In this document: in pieces, positions 9,541 to 19,852 of the stretch
Layout: each line of letters opens with the position of its first letter
Position numbering within the stretch: the first letter of the stretch is position 1
NCBI RefSeq assembly: GCF_947172395.1
Contig: NC_069100.1
Location: 9,638,109-9,702,108 of the forward strand
DNA from: Bicyclus anynana
Taxonomy: Eukaryota; Arthropoda; Insecta; Lepidoptera; Nymphalidae
Direction of reading: 5' to 3'
DNA: 64,000 nucleotides
Notes under the pieces: model-generated
The model's input: the letters and a program-made list of their open reading frames with translations, nothing else
What the model was told of the DNA's origin: nothing
Database searches by the model: none
Program-made: the position numbers and the translations under genes

Positions 9541-12500
9541 TTTTGTCTCTGGTTCTCTATTGTGATATCTCGATAAAACACTATTTTACAGAAGGCTACT
9601 TGTTACCTTAAAATAATATGATTTTCAAGTAAAATATACCTTCTAACTTGAAAAACACATTAGTGTTGACACAATTTTTTTCAAGTTATAAGATAGCCTC
9701 TTGTAAAATAGGCAGACTTCACACACGCTGAGAATTAAGAAAATTCTCCGGTTTGCAGGTTTCCTCGCGATGTTTTTCCTTCACCGTTTGAGACACGTGA
9801 TATTAAATTTCTTAAAATGCACTCAACTAAAATTACCAACGTTCCAAGAGTGGGCCAAATAAATAGACAATAATTATGAATTCCTCTTAATCAAAATGAA
9901 ATTTCCTTATATTCGAAATGAAAAGTAGAGTGTTTCCTACTCGGACTATAGCCGCCCTCGCTACGCTCGTGCGTCTAAATACCTCGGGAATTGATTCTTT
10001 CCACCCTCGGTTAACAATCTACTACTTCTGACGTGTCGTGTCGTGACGCACCAGAACAAGTGTAAACGTTGCCATCCAATGTAAGTATGATACCCATTCT
10101 GTTCTGATGCTTCACGACACGACACGACACGTCAGACAAATATAATTCCGCTTTGAGCCGTGAAAAGGTAACAGACAGACCAATAGACTTACTTATGCAT
10201 TTATAATATCTATTAGTATAGGTATAGATTGCTGGCTGAAAATCTAGAAACGTTACGCAATCTTTTTTTGTTTCTTCAGGCAAACGCTGCTAGAGACAAT
10301 CTCGAGAGTGAGGACTCTACCATCGATATCATTGAGGGTAGCGTCGGTAAGCCGAACTTACAATAGTAGGAGATAATATTATGTCACAGTAAGGTGAATG
10401 GATAGACGTTGGGGTCCCAAGGTGCTGGAATGTTGATCCCGCACTAGAAAGCCCAATGTTGGCCGACCCCCCACCGAGTGGACTGACGATATCAAGCGAG
10501 TCATCAGCTGATCTGATGAAGATGGATACAGCTAAAATATTACTATTTTTAACCTTTTTTAATAGTCCATTACAGGGCCAGACCTCTTCCTTATAGGAGA
10601 CGATGTGGAGCTTTGACCCATCACGCTGCTTCTGTGCGGGTTGGCATTACGGTGATAATGTTAAAGTGACGATCACTAACGGGTATTCATGATAATGATT
10701 GAGAGCGACGGCTTAACGTCGAGGTACAGGGGTGTAACACCACTGTCTTCCCAACTCCAAGACCTGGTGATCCGAAACCACAGCCATTCGACCAAAGAGG
10801 CAGTATCTATGTAAACATCTGTACATAGGTTTTGGCCCATAACCTAACATAACTAAATATTTTCAGGTCCTGAATACAATGAAACGTGGGAGAACATTCA
10901 ATACAACAAACCCATACAAACCTCGCCAACTACGACAACCACGAGACAACCATACATTCATCAACATCACGCAAGACGACATCGACCAAACACGCCAACA
11001 TATCCCACGTACTACCCCAAAAAGCCCATTCATCCAGGCTGGTCTAACAATCCGACTAACCCCGATCAGTACACCACTACTGTAGAACATCCAAGACGAA
11101 CCAACTATCGTTATCCCAAACAAACAGAAACAACCACAAATGCAACTACGAATACATATCCACGATTCCCCCACGCTCGACCTAAATACCCTACGTCCCC
11201 ACAACGGATTTACCCCACTTATCCTGGTCTTGACTATCCAAAAAGAAAACCATATCCTGTGAATACAACTACAATTAATCCACTGGAGACACTATATACT
11301 GAAAAACCCGATACATGTGATACTACCTATGATGCTGTTACGCTTATACGCGGAGAACTCTTCATTTTCAAAAATAGGGTAGGTAATTACCTCCTTATTT
11401 TGCAACTAGCAGTCCGGTCAAGTTTCGCTTTGACGCATTCCTTAACCCTATCCTATTCTACTCCCAGTCTACCCCTATCTAACCCGATCTCTACTTCTAC
11501 CCTACCCCTTCCCCCTATCCTATCCTACCCTACTCCTTTTTCTGTGCAATCAAATATAAATGAATTACTTGATTAGAATGGTATCTCTGGCCCAGGGCCG
11601 GACCGAGGTAAATTTTAGAATGGAGCGAGATCCAATTATGGCGCCTTTCCTGTTTGCTCCTAACATTATATACTAGGGACGTTTGAAAAGTTCGTAGCCT
11701 AACGTATATCGGAATGTCATACATTTTTAACCGACTTCAAAAAAAGGAGGAGGTTTCTCAATTCGACCGTTCGATTTAAACGACTTGAATCGAATGATTC
11801 AAGCCGTTTAAAACAAAAATTAAAACAAAAAATTCCAACGTGGTCGTAACAGCGTCGAAAATGACCAGGGTAACGATAGACCGTCAACGTCGACCTCTGG
11901 CGAAAAAATTCAAAAAAATTCTGACATGGTCATGTCTTATCGAAGATTGACTTTTAGGAAGATGGCTGACACTATTGGCATCTCAACAGAAGGCAAACAT
12001 CACATAATCGCCTTGGCTTCTTTGAGTTGAACAAATACGCGATCGACTGACGAATTTTCGCAACTGCTTGGAGTTGTTTGATGCAGATACTTTTTTGTAT
12101 GTTTTGTGACCATGGTTAAAAAAGTAATATACTCAGTATATTACTTTACTCCAGAAACAAGAAGATCGAAAAGAAATAAAATTCTTTTCGATCTTGTCTT
12201 TACCATTTCGGCGCCCCCTAGGATTGGATTGGCGCCTGGAGCGATCGCTCCGTTCGCCGTATGGACGGTCCGGCCCTGCTCTGGCCCCCAAACAAGTTAT
12301 CATTGGCCAGTGTCTTCCCTATTATTGCTAATATTATTAGTACACTACGATGCATACTTTATGACTTTACGAAACATTATCAGCGGTAGCGTATGAACGC
12401 GGCGGCAGGGCATCATCCCCCCCACTCGCCCGAGGTCGCCTCACGCATCTTGACACCCGCATTTTATTTCTGGGACATCATAAAGTTTGCATCGGAATAT

Positions 12501-15500
12501 AAAACAAACTAAAATATATTAATAATGCAAGATGCATAAAGCCGAATGGGCACTGAAGTATCCCATGTTATTATCTTATGTTATTATCTTACGACGTTTG
12601 TTGTTCACAATTTTGTTTTTCAGTACTATTGGAGGATAGGCGCCAACGGTCCGTACCCCGGACACCCGATTGAGATAACAAAGATGTGGGCAGCGTTACC
12701 GGAAAATCTCACACACGTTGACGCTGTTTACGAAAGGCCAGACCGCAAAATTGCTTTCTTCATTGGTAAGAAAACTTTTAAAATTAGGTCCGAGTTCAAC
12801 CGTTTAAAAGTTAAACGCGGTTTATTCCAAACGTCATGTTCATCGCAGCTCAAATGTCGATTAAAGACGTAAATCGGGCAGTTATCTTAACCGAGCATGC
12901 CCTGGTTAAGGTTTAGTGTTTGTCAAATAATAAGTAGGTATATTATGTTTGTTACGCTCGCAAGTTTTGTCAAGTTTAAATTGGGTTATAACTTTTGAAG
13001 TTAAAAGTTAAACGTTATTCACGTAACATTTATATTTAAATAACGTGTAACTTTCAAGTTTAACTATATTTCGCAGTCATCCAGTTATATTAGCTAGCTA
13101 AATCAGCCGGCATCTAATGAAATGGCTAGGCCGATATTTAAATGAACTAAAATCATTCAACGTTTGTCGACCATTAATATTAATAGATACCCAGTGGCGT
13201 GCACTTCATACATGTATTAAAGTACTGCATACCCTAAGATTTATCTTAATAATGCTTACTAAATAGAGATTTTTCCAGATTGCTTAATTTTATTACTAGT
13301 GCATACCCTGATTGACAACCTTATGCACGCCACTGTAGATACTTATGTCAAAAACCGTCCAGCCGTTTGGGTTGTAGGGTGTACAAATAAATTAAAAGCT
13401 AGAGATAGCTTTACAAAAAATACGTTACTGTGTTCGTAAAAAAAAGAATTTTCAAAATTGGTCAAGAAATGACGAAGTTATGAGGTAACTAACAACAAAA
13501 TATTTTTCAGGCAAGAAGCTGTACTTGTTTGATTCGCAATACCTAATACCGGGCTATCCCAAAGACATAGTTCATCTTGGTCTACCCGAAGATCTGGAGA
13601 AGTTAGACGGTGCAATGGTCTGGGGGAACAATGGTAAAACATACTTCTATAGTGGCAACATGTACTGGAAGTAAGTGTTACAATTTTGCGGTTTTATAAG
13701 CAAGCTTAGCTTAGCTTAGGTAAGCTAAGCTTGCTTAGCTAAGTTAGCTGCCTGAAGGTAAACGATAATGCAGCCTATAGTGGAACGCGCTTGCCTAGAA
13801 GATGCCTGTTCAGTCTTGACTTGTAGATACCCATATTGCAGTAAGTAGGTATAAGGAAAGAGGAACTAAACCGCTTAACGCGTCCGAGGAATATATAGGA
13901 AATCGACGAGGTGATTGCAAATACCTTCGTTCCCTTATCCCACTTGAATATTTGACGCGAACGATGTTGCGGGAGTATTTATTGACCTTAATTTTATTTT
14001 CTTTTTATCATGCCTGATGGTAAAGTTGCAATCATGCCTGATGGTAAACGATAATGCAGCCTATGGTGGAACGCGCTTGCTTAGAAGATGCCTATTCACT
14101 CTTGACTTGAAGATACCCATATTAAAGGTGGTGGGGAAAATGACATTCCACATATTTGTAGTACGTAGGTATAAGGAAAGAGGACATAATCGCATAACTC
14201 GTTCGTGGAATATACAAATACATATAGGAAATCGACGACGTGATTGCAAGTAGGTACCTCCTTTCCCATAACCCACTAAAGTGGGGACAGCAAAATATTT
14301 GACGCGAAAGATGTTCTTTTTTTTTCTGTACAAGTTAGCCCTTGACTACAATCTCACCTGATTGTAAGTGATGATGCAATCTAAGATGGAAGCGGGCTAA
14401 CTTGATAGGAGTAGGATGACAATCCACGCCGCTTTCGGTTTCTACACGACATCGTACCGGAACGCTAAATCGCTTGGCGGTACGTCTTTGTCGGTAGGGT
14501 GGTAACTAGCCACGGCCGAAGCCTTCCACCAGCCAGACATTTTTTTTTCCTGTAGGGGGGAAATCCTCATAGACACATGGGTAGTGCCAGACTCCTACCG
14601 GCTAAAAACCCATCCTACCTTCAGAACGCTGCCAGACCTGGACCAATTAAGAAAACCTCAATCACCCCAGCCAGGGATCGAACCCAGGACCTCCGTCTTG
14701 TAAGTCCACTGCGCCACGGAGCCGTCACAATGCACAAAATGTTGCGGGAGTACCTACTCTATTTTGTTATATTAATTGACCTTAACTTTCTTTCTTTTCT
14801 ACAGATTAGATGATGAAACAGGACGCATAGAGTTAGACTATCCTCGCGACATGTTAATGTGGAGAGGTGTCGGTTATAATATTGACAGTGTGTTCCAATG
14901 GAAGGACGGTAAGAAACAACCTGCTTTCTTCCTACAAATGTAATATCAGGGCCTCTAGCCACGTAGCATGTCGATTCTCTTTCTACAAACCCTAACGCTT
15001 AATGTTTGGGAATGACAGATCCGATCGACAACTTGACAACATGACCTGTCGATCATAAATGTCATTCCGATATGTAGGTTACATTTTGTAATTTTCGAAG
15101 CGTTAGCGATTGTAGAAAGAGAATCGATGTGCCACGTGGCTATAGGCCCCGTTTCTAAAACTCAATATAAATTACCGGACTCGCACCGGTGTGGATTTCC
15201 ATCCTCCTCTTTATTTAGCCCGCTTCCATCTTTAGATTGCATCATCACTTACCATCAGATTGTAGTCAAGGACTAACTTGTAAAGAATAAAAAAAATTAA
15301 GTTACCGGCATAGGTCAACGAGTCGCAAAGCTAAAGTGCCAATGGGCGGGGCATATAGTTCGACGAACCGATGGACTTTGGAGTCGTAAGATGTTAGCAT
15401 GGCACCGGAAAGCGCAGTGTTGGTCAACCCCCTATAATTTGACGGCCTACGTGGCTTACAAAACGGAGGTCCTGGGTTCGATCCCCGGCTGGGCCGATTG

Positions 15501-16243
15501 TGTCTTTCTTAATTGGTCCAGGTCTGGCTGGTGGAAGGCTTCGGCCGTGGCTAGTTACCACTCATCCGACAAAGACGTACCGCCAAGCGATTTAGCGTTC
15601 CGGTACGATGTGTAGAAACCGAAAAGGGGTGTGGATTTTTATCCTCCACCTAACAAGTTAGCCCGCTTTCATCTTAGACTGCATCATCACTTACCATCAG
15701 GTGAGAGTGTAGTCAAGGGCCAACTTGTAAAGAATAATAAAAAAAAATAAGTTAACAGAAGATTCCTATCAAGCGGGTTGCAGATAGCCGTTGGATGCAG
15801 ATGGCTCAAAACCTGGAATTATTTTCGAGACCTATGTTCAACAGTGGATGTCCACCTGCTGAAATAGATGATGATACTCTAAAAATGTATTAGTCAAAAA
15901 TTAGCTACGTCATCTTCCTTATTAACCCCCGAATTTAAAAAGGCGGGATTTATCTAATTTGGTAAATATGTGTGGCATAGTAACTTTTATACAAATGAAC
16001 TGACTACAATGATGCGGTATTTTTTTGTTTTCAGGTAAAACCTATTTCTTCAAAGGGAAAGGTTTTTGGAAATTCGACGATCTGAAAATGCGCGTTCAAT
16101 ACGAAAAGCCGCTCCCTTCGGCACAATTCTGGATGTCGTGCCCAGAAGATTTACCTACTTGCGTATTATGTTTACCTAGTCTAGGTTTCCTAAAACATAT
16201 TTTTATGAAACTCATTAAAATTGTGTTGTACCTATTTCCTTAA
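9405..16243 (+). CDS. Predicted chimeric secreted hemopexin-domain protein (MBF2 signal exon + MMP linker/hemopexin exons, no catalytic domain)
   Basis: Exons: 9405-9473, 10280-10346, 10867-11378, 12624-12765, 13511-13670, 14805-14908, 16035-16243. All are GT-AG, phases 0,1,0,1,2,1 chain without a stop and predict 420 residues. Exon 1 (residues 1-23) is a hydrophobic signal peptide ending GDHLV, homologous to the MBF2-family gene at 17251. Residues 24-193 form a Pro/Thr/Asn/Tyr-rich linker. Residues 193-387 form an MMP-type hemopexin domain with four blades: TLIRGELFIFK, FFIGKKLYLFD, YFYSGNMYWKLDD and YFFKGKGFWKFDD. The closing pair Cys196 and Cys387 is present. The tail 388-420 is hydrophobic (possible GPI signal or membrane anchor). 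I found no HExGHxxGxxH zinc site, Met-turn or cysteine-switch propeptide at 1-10280. A hemopexin domain alone could bind matrix or compete with full MMPs, which is inference. AATAAA directly follows the stop (16245-16250). The exon 1 to exon 2 join is the uncertain step: catalytic exons could instead lie beyond the window, or the locus may be a partial duplicate. Confidence 0.62.
9715..9838 (-). repeat. SINE family B fragment
   Basis: Shares CGATGTTTTTCCTTCACCG and GAGACACGTGATATTA with copies at 17720, 20815, 23845, 36801 and 63296. In intron 1 of the hemopexin gene, antisense. Confidence 0.75.
10027..10136. repeat. Small inverted-repeat element
   Basis: Arms TCTGACGTGTCGTGTCGTG and CACGACACGACACGTCAGA flank about 65 bp. 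It lies 140 bp before the acceptor of hemopexin exon 2. Likely a miniature foldback element; no clear target duplication. Confidence 0.55.
11729..11790 (+). repeat. 'AACCGACTTC' dispersed repeat, short copy
   Basis: TTAACCGACTTCAAAAAAAG followed by GGAGGAGG, the family's 5' motif. Intron 3 of the hemopexin gene. The preceding 11435-11540 is a pyrimidine-rich, CCTA-like low-complexity tract. Confidence 0.55.
13192..13335. repeat. 144-bp hAT-type MITE
   Basis: Ends CAGTGGCGTGCA / TGCACGCCACTG, flanked by TAGATACC (13184-13191) and TAGATACT (13336-13343), an 8-bp duplication with one mismatch. Confidence 0.78.
13750..14320 (+). repeat. Tandem duplication of an intron end (about 280-bp unit)
   Basis: The unit beginning GCCTGA(A/T)GGTAAACGATAATG occurs at 13750 and again at 14035. 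Both run on through GGAACGCGCTTGC, TAGATACCCATATT-type text and 'ggaaatcgacga'. Copy 1 ends with TTGCGGGAGTATTTATTGACC. The same end in copy 2 (14740-14790) is displaced by a SINE and continues into the real acceptor of exon 6. Confidence 0.75.
14321..14725 (-). repeat. tRNA-derived SINE, family A, with a nested insertion
   Basis: Near full-length: complement of the tail and 'ccatcaggtgagattgtag'-type body, B box complement GGATCGAACCCAGGACC, head CTGCGCCACGGAG. Interrupted at 14539-14630. It split copy 2 of the intron duplication. Confidence 0.85.
14539..14630 (-). mobile_element. 92-bp poly(A)-tailed retro-insertion nested in the SINE
   Basis: A T9 run at the left (poly(A) on the minus strand) and flanking GCCAGAC at 14532-14538 and 14631-14637 show a target-primed insertion with a 7-bp duplication. 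Uninterrupted family A copies read straight through this site. The source element is not identified. Confidence 0.7.
14949..15149. repeat. 201-bp MITE with GGGCCT...AGGCCC ends
   Basis: Imperfect terminal inverted repeats: GGGCCTCTAGCCACGTAG with GATTCTCTTTCTACAA, mirrored by TTGTAGAAAGAGAATC and CCACGTGGCTATAGGCCC. Hemopexin intron 6. No clear target duplication. Confidence 0.65.
15171..15300 (+). repeat. SINE family A, 3' fragment
   Basis: Carries GTGTGGATTTCCATCCTCC, AGCCCGCTTCCATC and CATCATCACTTACCATCAG, ending in an A-rich tail. Confidence 0.75.
15438..15750 (+). repeat. SINE family A, near full-length
   Basis: B box GGTTCGATCCCCGGCTGGG at about 15476, then body with CCAAGCGATTTAGCGTTCC, GTGTGGATTTTTATCCTCC and an A-rich tail. 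Best-preserved body in this intron. Confidence 0.88.
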
Positions 16244-16244
16244 A

Positions 16245-16250
16245 AATAAA
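16245..16250 (+). terminator. Polyadenylation signal of the hemopexin gene
   Basis: AATAAA one base after the stop codon at 16241-16243. The 3' UTR would be very short. Confidence 0.45.
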
Positions 16251-16271
16251 CATAAACAGTATATTTTATTT

Positions 16272-16490
16272 TTAACCGACTTCCAAAAAGGAGGAGGTTC
16301 TACGTTCGGCTGTATGTATGTTTTTTTCTATGTATGTCCAGCGATAATTTCGTCATTTATGGACCGATTTTGAAAATTCCTCCACCGCACCGCCTTCAAA
16401 CTGATCAGAAGGTTTCATAGGTAAGATGTTATTTTTTGCTTTTTAGTTTAGGTTAATTATAGAGTTGGAAGTCGGTTGAAATTTTTTATT
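16272..16490 (+). repeat. 'AACCGACTTCC' repeat, compact complete copy
   Basis: Opens TTAACCGACTTCCAAAAAGG, then AGGAGGTTCTACGTTCGGC. Ends TTGGAAGTCGGTTGAAAT with A/T tail, so the termini are inverted repeats. Contains CTTCAAACTGATCAGAAGG, which also occurs in the arms at 62971-63295. Confidence 0.7.
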
Positions 16491-16547
16491 AAAATTTTAT
16501 AATTTAAACTATCGTCACAGAAAACATACTATTGTAAGTGATTTTAG

Positions 16548-17024
16548 GTCGGAGTATGCCCGACTAGTTTCGAACCCATACGGGGCCCTTAGTCATGAGC
16601 AGGTTCTTGCATCGCGGCACGATCTAAACTGGGTAAGGGCCCCGTATGGGTTCTTTTTTATTATTATTATTCTTTACAAGTTAGCCCTTGACTACAATCT
16701 CACCTGATGGTAAGTGATGATGCAGTCTAAGATAGAAGCGAGCTAACTTGTTAGGAGGAGGATGAAAATCCACACCCCTTTCGGTTTCTACACGGCATCG
16801 TACCGGAACGCTAAATCGCTTGGCGGTACATCTTTTCCGGTAGGGTGGTAAATAGCCACGGTCGAAGCCTTCCACCAGCCAGACCTGGAATAATTAAGAA
16901 AATCTCAATATGCCCAGCCGGGGATCGAACCCAGGACCTCCGTTTTGTAAATCCACTGCGCATACCACTGCGCCACGGAGGCCGTCAAAAAGGGCCGTCC
17001 GAAACTAGTCGGGCATATTCCGAC
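16548..17024. repeat. MITE interrupted by a SINE
   Basis: Ends GTCGGAGTATGCCCGACTAG and CTAGTCGGGCATATTCCGAC are inverted repeats. Inside lies a second palindrome (GAACCCATACGGGGCCC at 16570, GGGCCCCGTATGGGTTC ending near 16652). A family A SINE split the element. Confidence 0.72.
16671..16986 (-). repeat. SINE family A, full-length, nested in the MITE
   Basis: Complement of tail and body, then B box complement GGGGATCGAACCCAGGACC, then head with CTGCGCCACGGAGGCC. One of the most complete heads in the window. Confidence 0.88.
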
Positions 17025-17250
17025 ATAATATCACGTGAGTTTTAGCCGTGTTTCATAATTAGTATATTTTATGGTTAATATTTTAAACTACACTACTTAA
17101 AGACCCAGGCCTGTTAGGTGCCTACTTAGATAGTACGATAATTTGACCTCTTGATAACAATTAACCTTTGATGTCTAATTAAGACTACATTGACGAATCA
17201 GTCTTGTAGAGGAAAGCAATTGCGACTACACGCTCTTGTTCGAACACATA

Positions 17251-19097
17251 ATGCGTTTAACAATTTTAATAACTGTTTTATTAATAACTTTATACAATGT
17301 GAAGGGTGATCACTTAGTATTAGGTAATATTGGGGTTCGGACCTCGTTGGCGCATGAGAAGATAGTCACTTACAACCCCTTTCCCTTCTTGAAGAGGGTT
17401 AAAACCTATTTCTACAGCGATCCGCGTAATCGTCCGATAGTGGTAAGTGTTCATGACTTTTTAAAGTAATGTGGTAGGCATACGCCAGTTAATATCGACA
17501 ATAAATTAACAAAACACGACTTTTTAACATGTAAGTCCAACCGCAGTCAAAAACAGATGGGGTTAATTTGTCACTATTTGAATGCTCTCAAAAACGTATA
17601 CAAAGTACCTAGCTTTCTACAAAAAAGGCAAGTCCAAAAATTTTGTGGTTTTTGATGAGTAAAAACTTTTCCACAACCTTTTGAGAGTTGCAAACTTGGG
17701 CAGGTAGGTATCATTCATCATTAACAACCCATATTTGACTCACTGTTGAGCACGAGTCTCCTCTCAGAGTTAGAGTTTAGGCCCTGGTACACTACGCTGG
17801 CCAAATGCGGATTGGTAGACTTTACACACACAGATGATTAAGAAAATTCACAGGTATGCAGGTTTCCTCAAGATGTTTTTCCTTCACCGTATGTTACACG
17901 TGATCACGTAATCATTTTTATAACATTTCAAATTACTTGCATATTAGTATTTATCATACTTATTGCTTTTTCTAAGAACTGTGTGAATCTGAGTAAAACC
18001 GACATTTTGTTATGATTGCAAGAAACCGTTTATCTCAGTGACCCTCTCACGCAAATGAACTTTGATACTTCGTTATATTTTATGCTTATCTTTAGTGTCT
18101 CATCATTCATCATCAGGCTATTTTGACAAATCGCTAGAGTTAGTATTACCAATCCCTCTTTTTATGAGGGGGGATATGGTGGCACAGACCCATCTCGTTC
18201 CATGGTTATAGATATCAGGTGACCCTGGCCTACTCACTAGGTAACTGTGGTCTATCAACCTAATATAATTAACATCAAATGAATAACAAATGCATTTTTC
18301 GTATGCCGCAAGCCCATTGTTAACAAAAATAACAATGTCATACCTACCTGTTAGTAATTTTCATCTATACTTATAATAAATCTGTAGAGAGGTCAATTTT
18401 GTACATGAAATATATTTCCAAAATAACTAACTATAACATAAGTGATCGATAGTGATGCAGAAAATGCAATCTGTAAAATTTTTGTTTGTCTGTCTGTCTG
18501 TATGTTCGTTATAGAAACAAAACATACTCGACGGATTTGACTGAAACTTGGTGCAATATATTCTTCATACTCCTGGGCAGGTTATATTACATTTATATAT
18601 CACGCTACGATCAATAAGAGCAGAGCTGTAAAGGTAAATATTTGGAAAACTGGAGAAGTTTCTCAATTTTTACAGCGATACTACTGTTAGAGCTGGATTA
18701 AAGGTGGAGGTCGCGGGCGTCCGCTAGTGAGCAATAAATGCTTGCTGGTGGATATACACTAAAGTTATTCAAAATTAGTAAATAGGCCAGCAGGAAAGAC
18801 GACCTCATTGCTTTCTGAGATACGGGCTACTAACGTAACACCACTTTCACACACCGGCTGAAAATTTTTATAGAGTTCCTTGGAAAACAGTCCCCAGGAC
18901 CCAGAACCTCGGGTTTTAAAAATGTGCTTTACTATTTCCAGGGCATCCAAGTGATCGACATGTTACACAGCAAAGCTTCCGTGAACATAACAGCCGGCGG
19001 GCTCGGACAGCCTTTCGTCAATTTGCGAATGAAGAGCGAGCGAGGCTCAGGCCTGAATTACAGCATCGGGATATACGTCAATCCGGACTATCAATAA
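17251..19097 (+). CDS. MBF2-family small secreted protein (intact, two exons)
   Basis: Exons 17251-17442 and 18942-19097, joined at phase 0 through GTAAGT and CCAG, give 115 residues, usual for the family. Residues 1-19 form a signal peptide (ILITVLLITL core, likely cut after VKG). The mature part starts DHLVLGNIG. It contains FPFLKRVKTYFYSDPRN, then IQVIDML, ASVNITAGGLGQPFVNLRMK and the hallmark end SERGSGLNYSIGIYV. This matches the insect MBF2 / 'probable salivary secreted peptide' family (PF15868). The name comes from a silkworm coactivator, but most members carry signal peptides and are secreted; the role is unknown. The ATG at 17251 is the first in the hydrophobic frame. Candidate poly(A) signal AATAAA at 19093-19098 overlaps the stop. 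It follows the hemopexin gene by 1 kb, and its first exon and promoter have a broken duplicate at 9270-9540. Confidence 0.85.
17720..17912 (-). repeat. SINE family B, diverged copy
   Basis: AACCCATATTTGACTCACTG, CTCCTCTCAGAG, ATGCAGGTTTCCTCAAGATG and TTTTTCCTTCACCGT. Intron of the MBF2-family gene. Confidence 0.75.
18362..18729 (+). repeat. Helitron-like non-autonomous element
   Basis: Starts ATCTATACTTATAATAAATC and ends GTCGCGGGCGTCCGCTAGT. The short GCGG/CCGC hairpin just before CTAG resembles a Helitron 3' end. A sister copy with both borders is at 22914-23333. No ORF. Confidence 0.6.
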
Positions 19098-19184
19098 ATA
19101 CTTAGTTAAAAACTAAAATACTTCATGTACTTTATTTATTTGTACTTTTTATGTATGTTATGTATAAAACACTATTAAAATACT

Positions 19185-19480
19185 AGCTGACCGGCAAAAG
19201 TTGTTTTGCCTTCAAATTATTTCTAGGGATTATTAAAAAAACCGCAAATATTGGATGGACCACCCTAAGTGGAACACTTAGGTTTATGAACAAGAGATAT
19301 CCTATTCTTAGACCTACCAAATGAATATACATCAACATGGGTCAAGAGTAGAAGGATCCACATGCAATTTCAACTTTTTTCTAGAAATATGACTGTCATC
19401 GCTCGTTTTTACCCAACTGCAAGAAGGGTAATGTTTATTAACATATTGATGAAATGGCATTGGCAGATCCAGAATATTTA
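19185..19480 (-). repeat. Dispersed element beginning ACTAGCTGACCGGCAAAAG (complement of a CTAGT end)
   Basis: Same CTAGT border as the Helitron-like copies, read from the minus strand, but with a different interior ('gttgttttgcc', 'attatttctagggatta'). Boundary on the right is unclear. Confidence 0.4.
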
Positions 19481-19528
19481 TTGAAACAGGTCAATCTCTT
19501 AGGGCGTTTAAATAACATACGTGTCCAA

Positions 19529-19700
19529 TTACAAGTCATGTTTCAAAAATTCACAATACTCTTTCTCCAGAGCTCTCAAAGCACCGTCAGTCTGTAGCAG
19601 CGCGTTCTGTTTCCTCAGGTTGTCTATGAGAGCGCTCTGTCTGTCCACGCGCAGTTGAAGCGTCTTTACGCAAGCCTCTAGATGCTGCATCGACGACTTA
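19529..19700 (-). pseudogene. Duplicate of the TEX9-like terminal exon
   Basis: Closely repeats 19853-20015, including the stop codon and about 15 bp beyond it. The frame is still open and reads DRQSALIDNLRKQNALLQ and ALEKEYCEFLKHDL before its stop. Upstream similarity ends near 19700, and no acceptor equivalent to that at 20063 is seen, so I treat it as a relic. Use as an alternative last exon cannot be excluded. Confidence 0.75.
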
Positions 19701-19852
19701 TCATCTGTTCCCTGTACAGACTTATCTCTCCTTTGGCCTTCTCCTCTTGTGGAAATGCAAGATCCACTTGCAATTTTAACATTCTTCTGGTAATAAAATG
19801 AAATGGTATTGGATCTTTTAGAGCGTCAAAACATAACTTATGTGTCCTTAAA

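Noticed and set aside
7457..10279. MMP catalytic exon (HExGHxxGxxH, Met-turn, propeptide PRCGxPD)
   Set aside because: Looked for in plausible frames on the plus strand and not seen; only MITEs and the MBF2-derived block are there.
12113..12200. Short perfect hairpins AAGTAATATACT... and AGATCGAAAAGAA...
   Set aside because: Too short and AT-rich to separate from chance or small repeats in the intron.
15476..15495. tRNA gene suggested by the B box
   Set aside because: The B box lies in a SINE with body and poly(A) tail; no complete cloverleaf. The same holds for 14680, 16922, 23900, 36845, 37674, 40732 and 52760.
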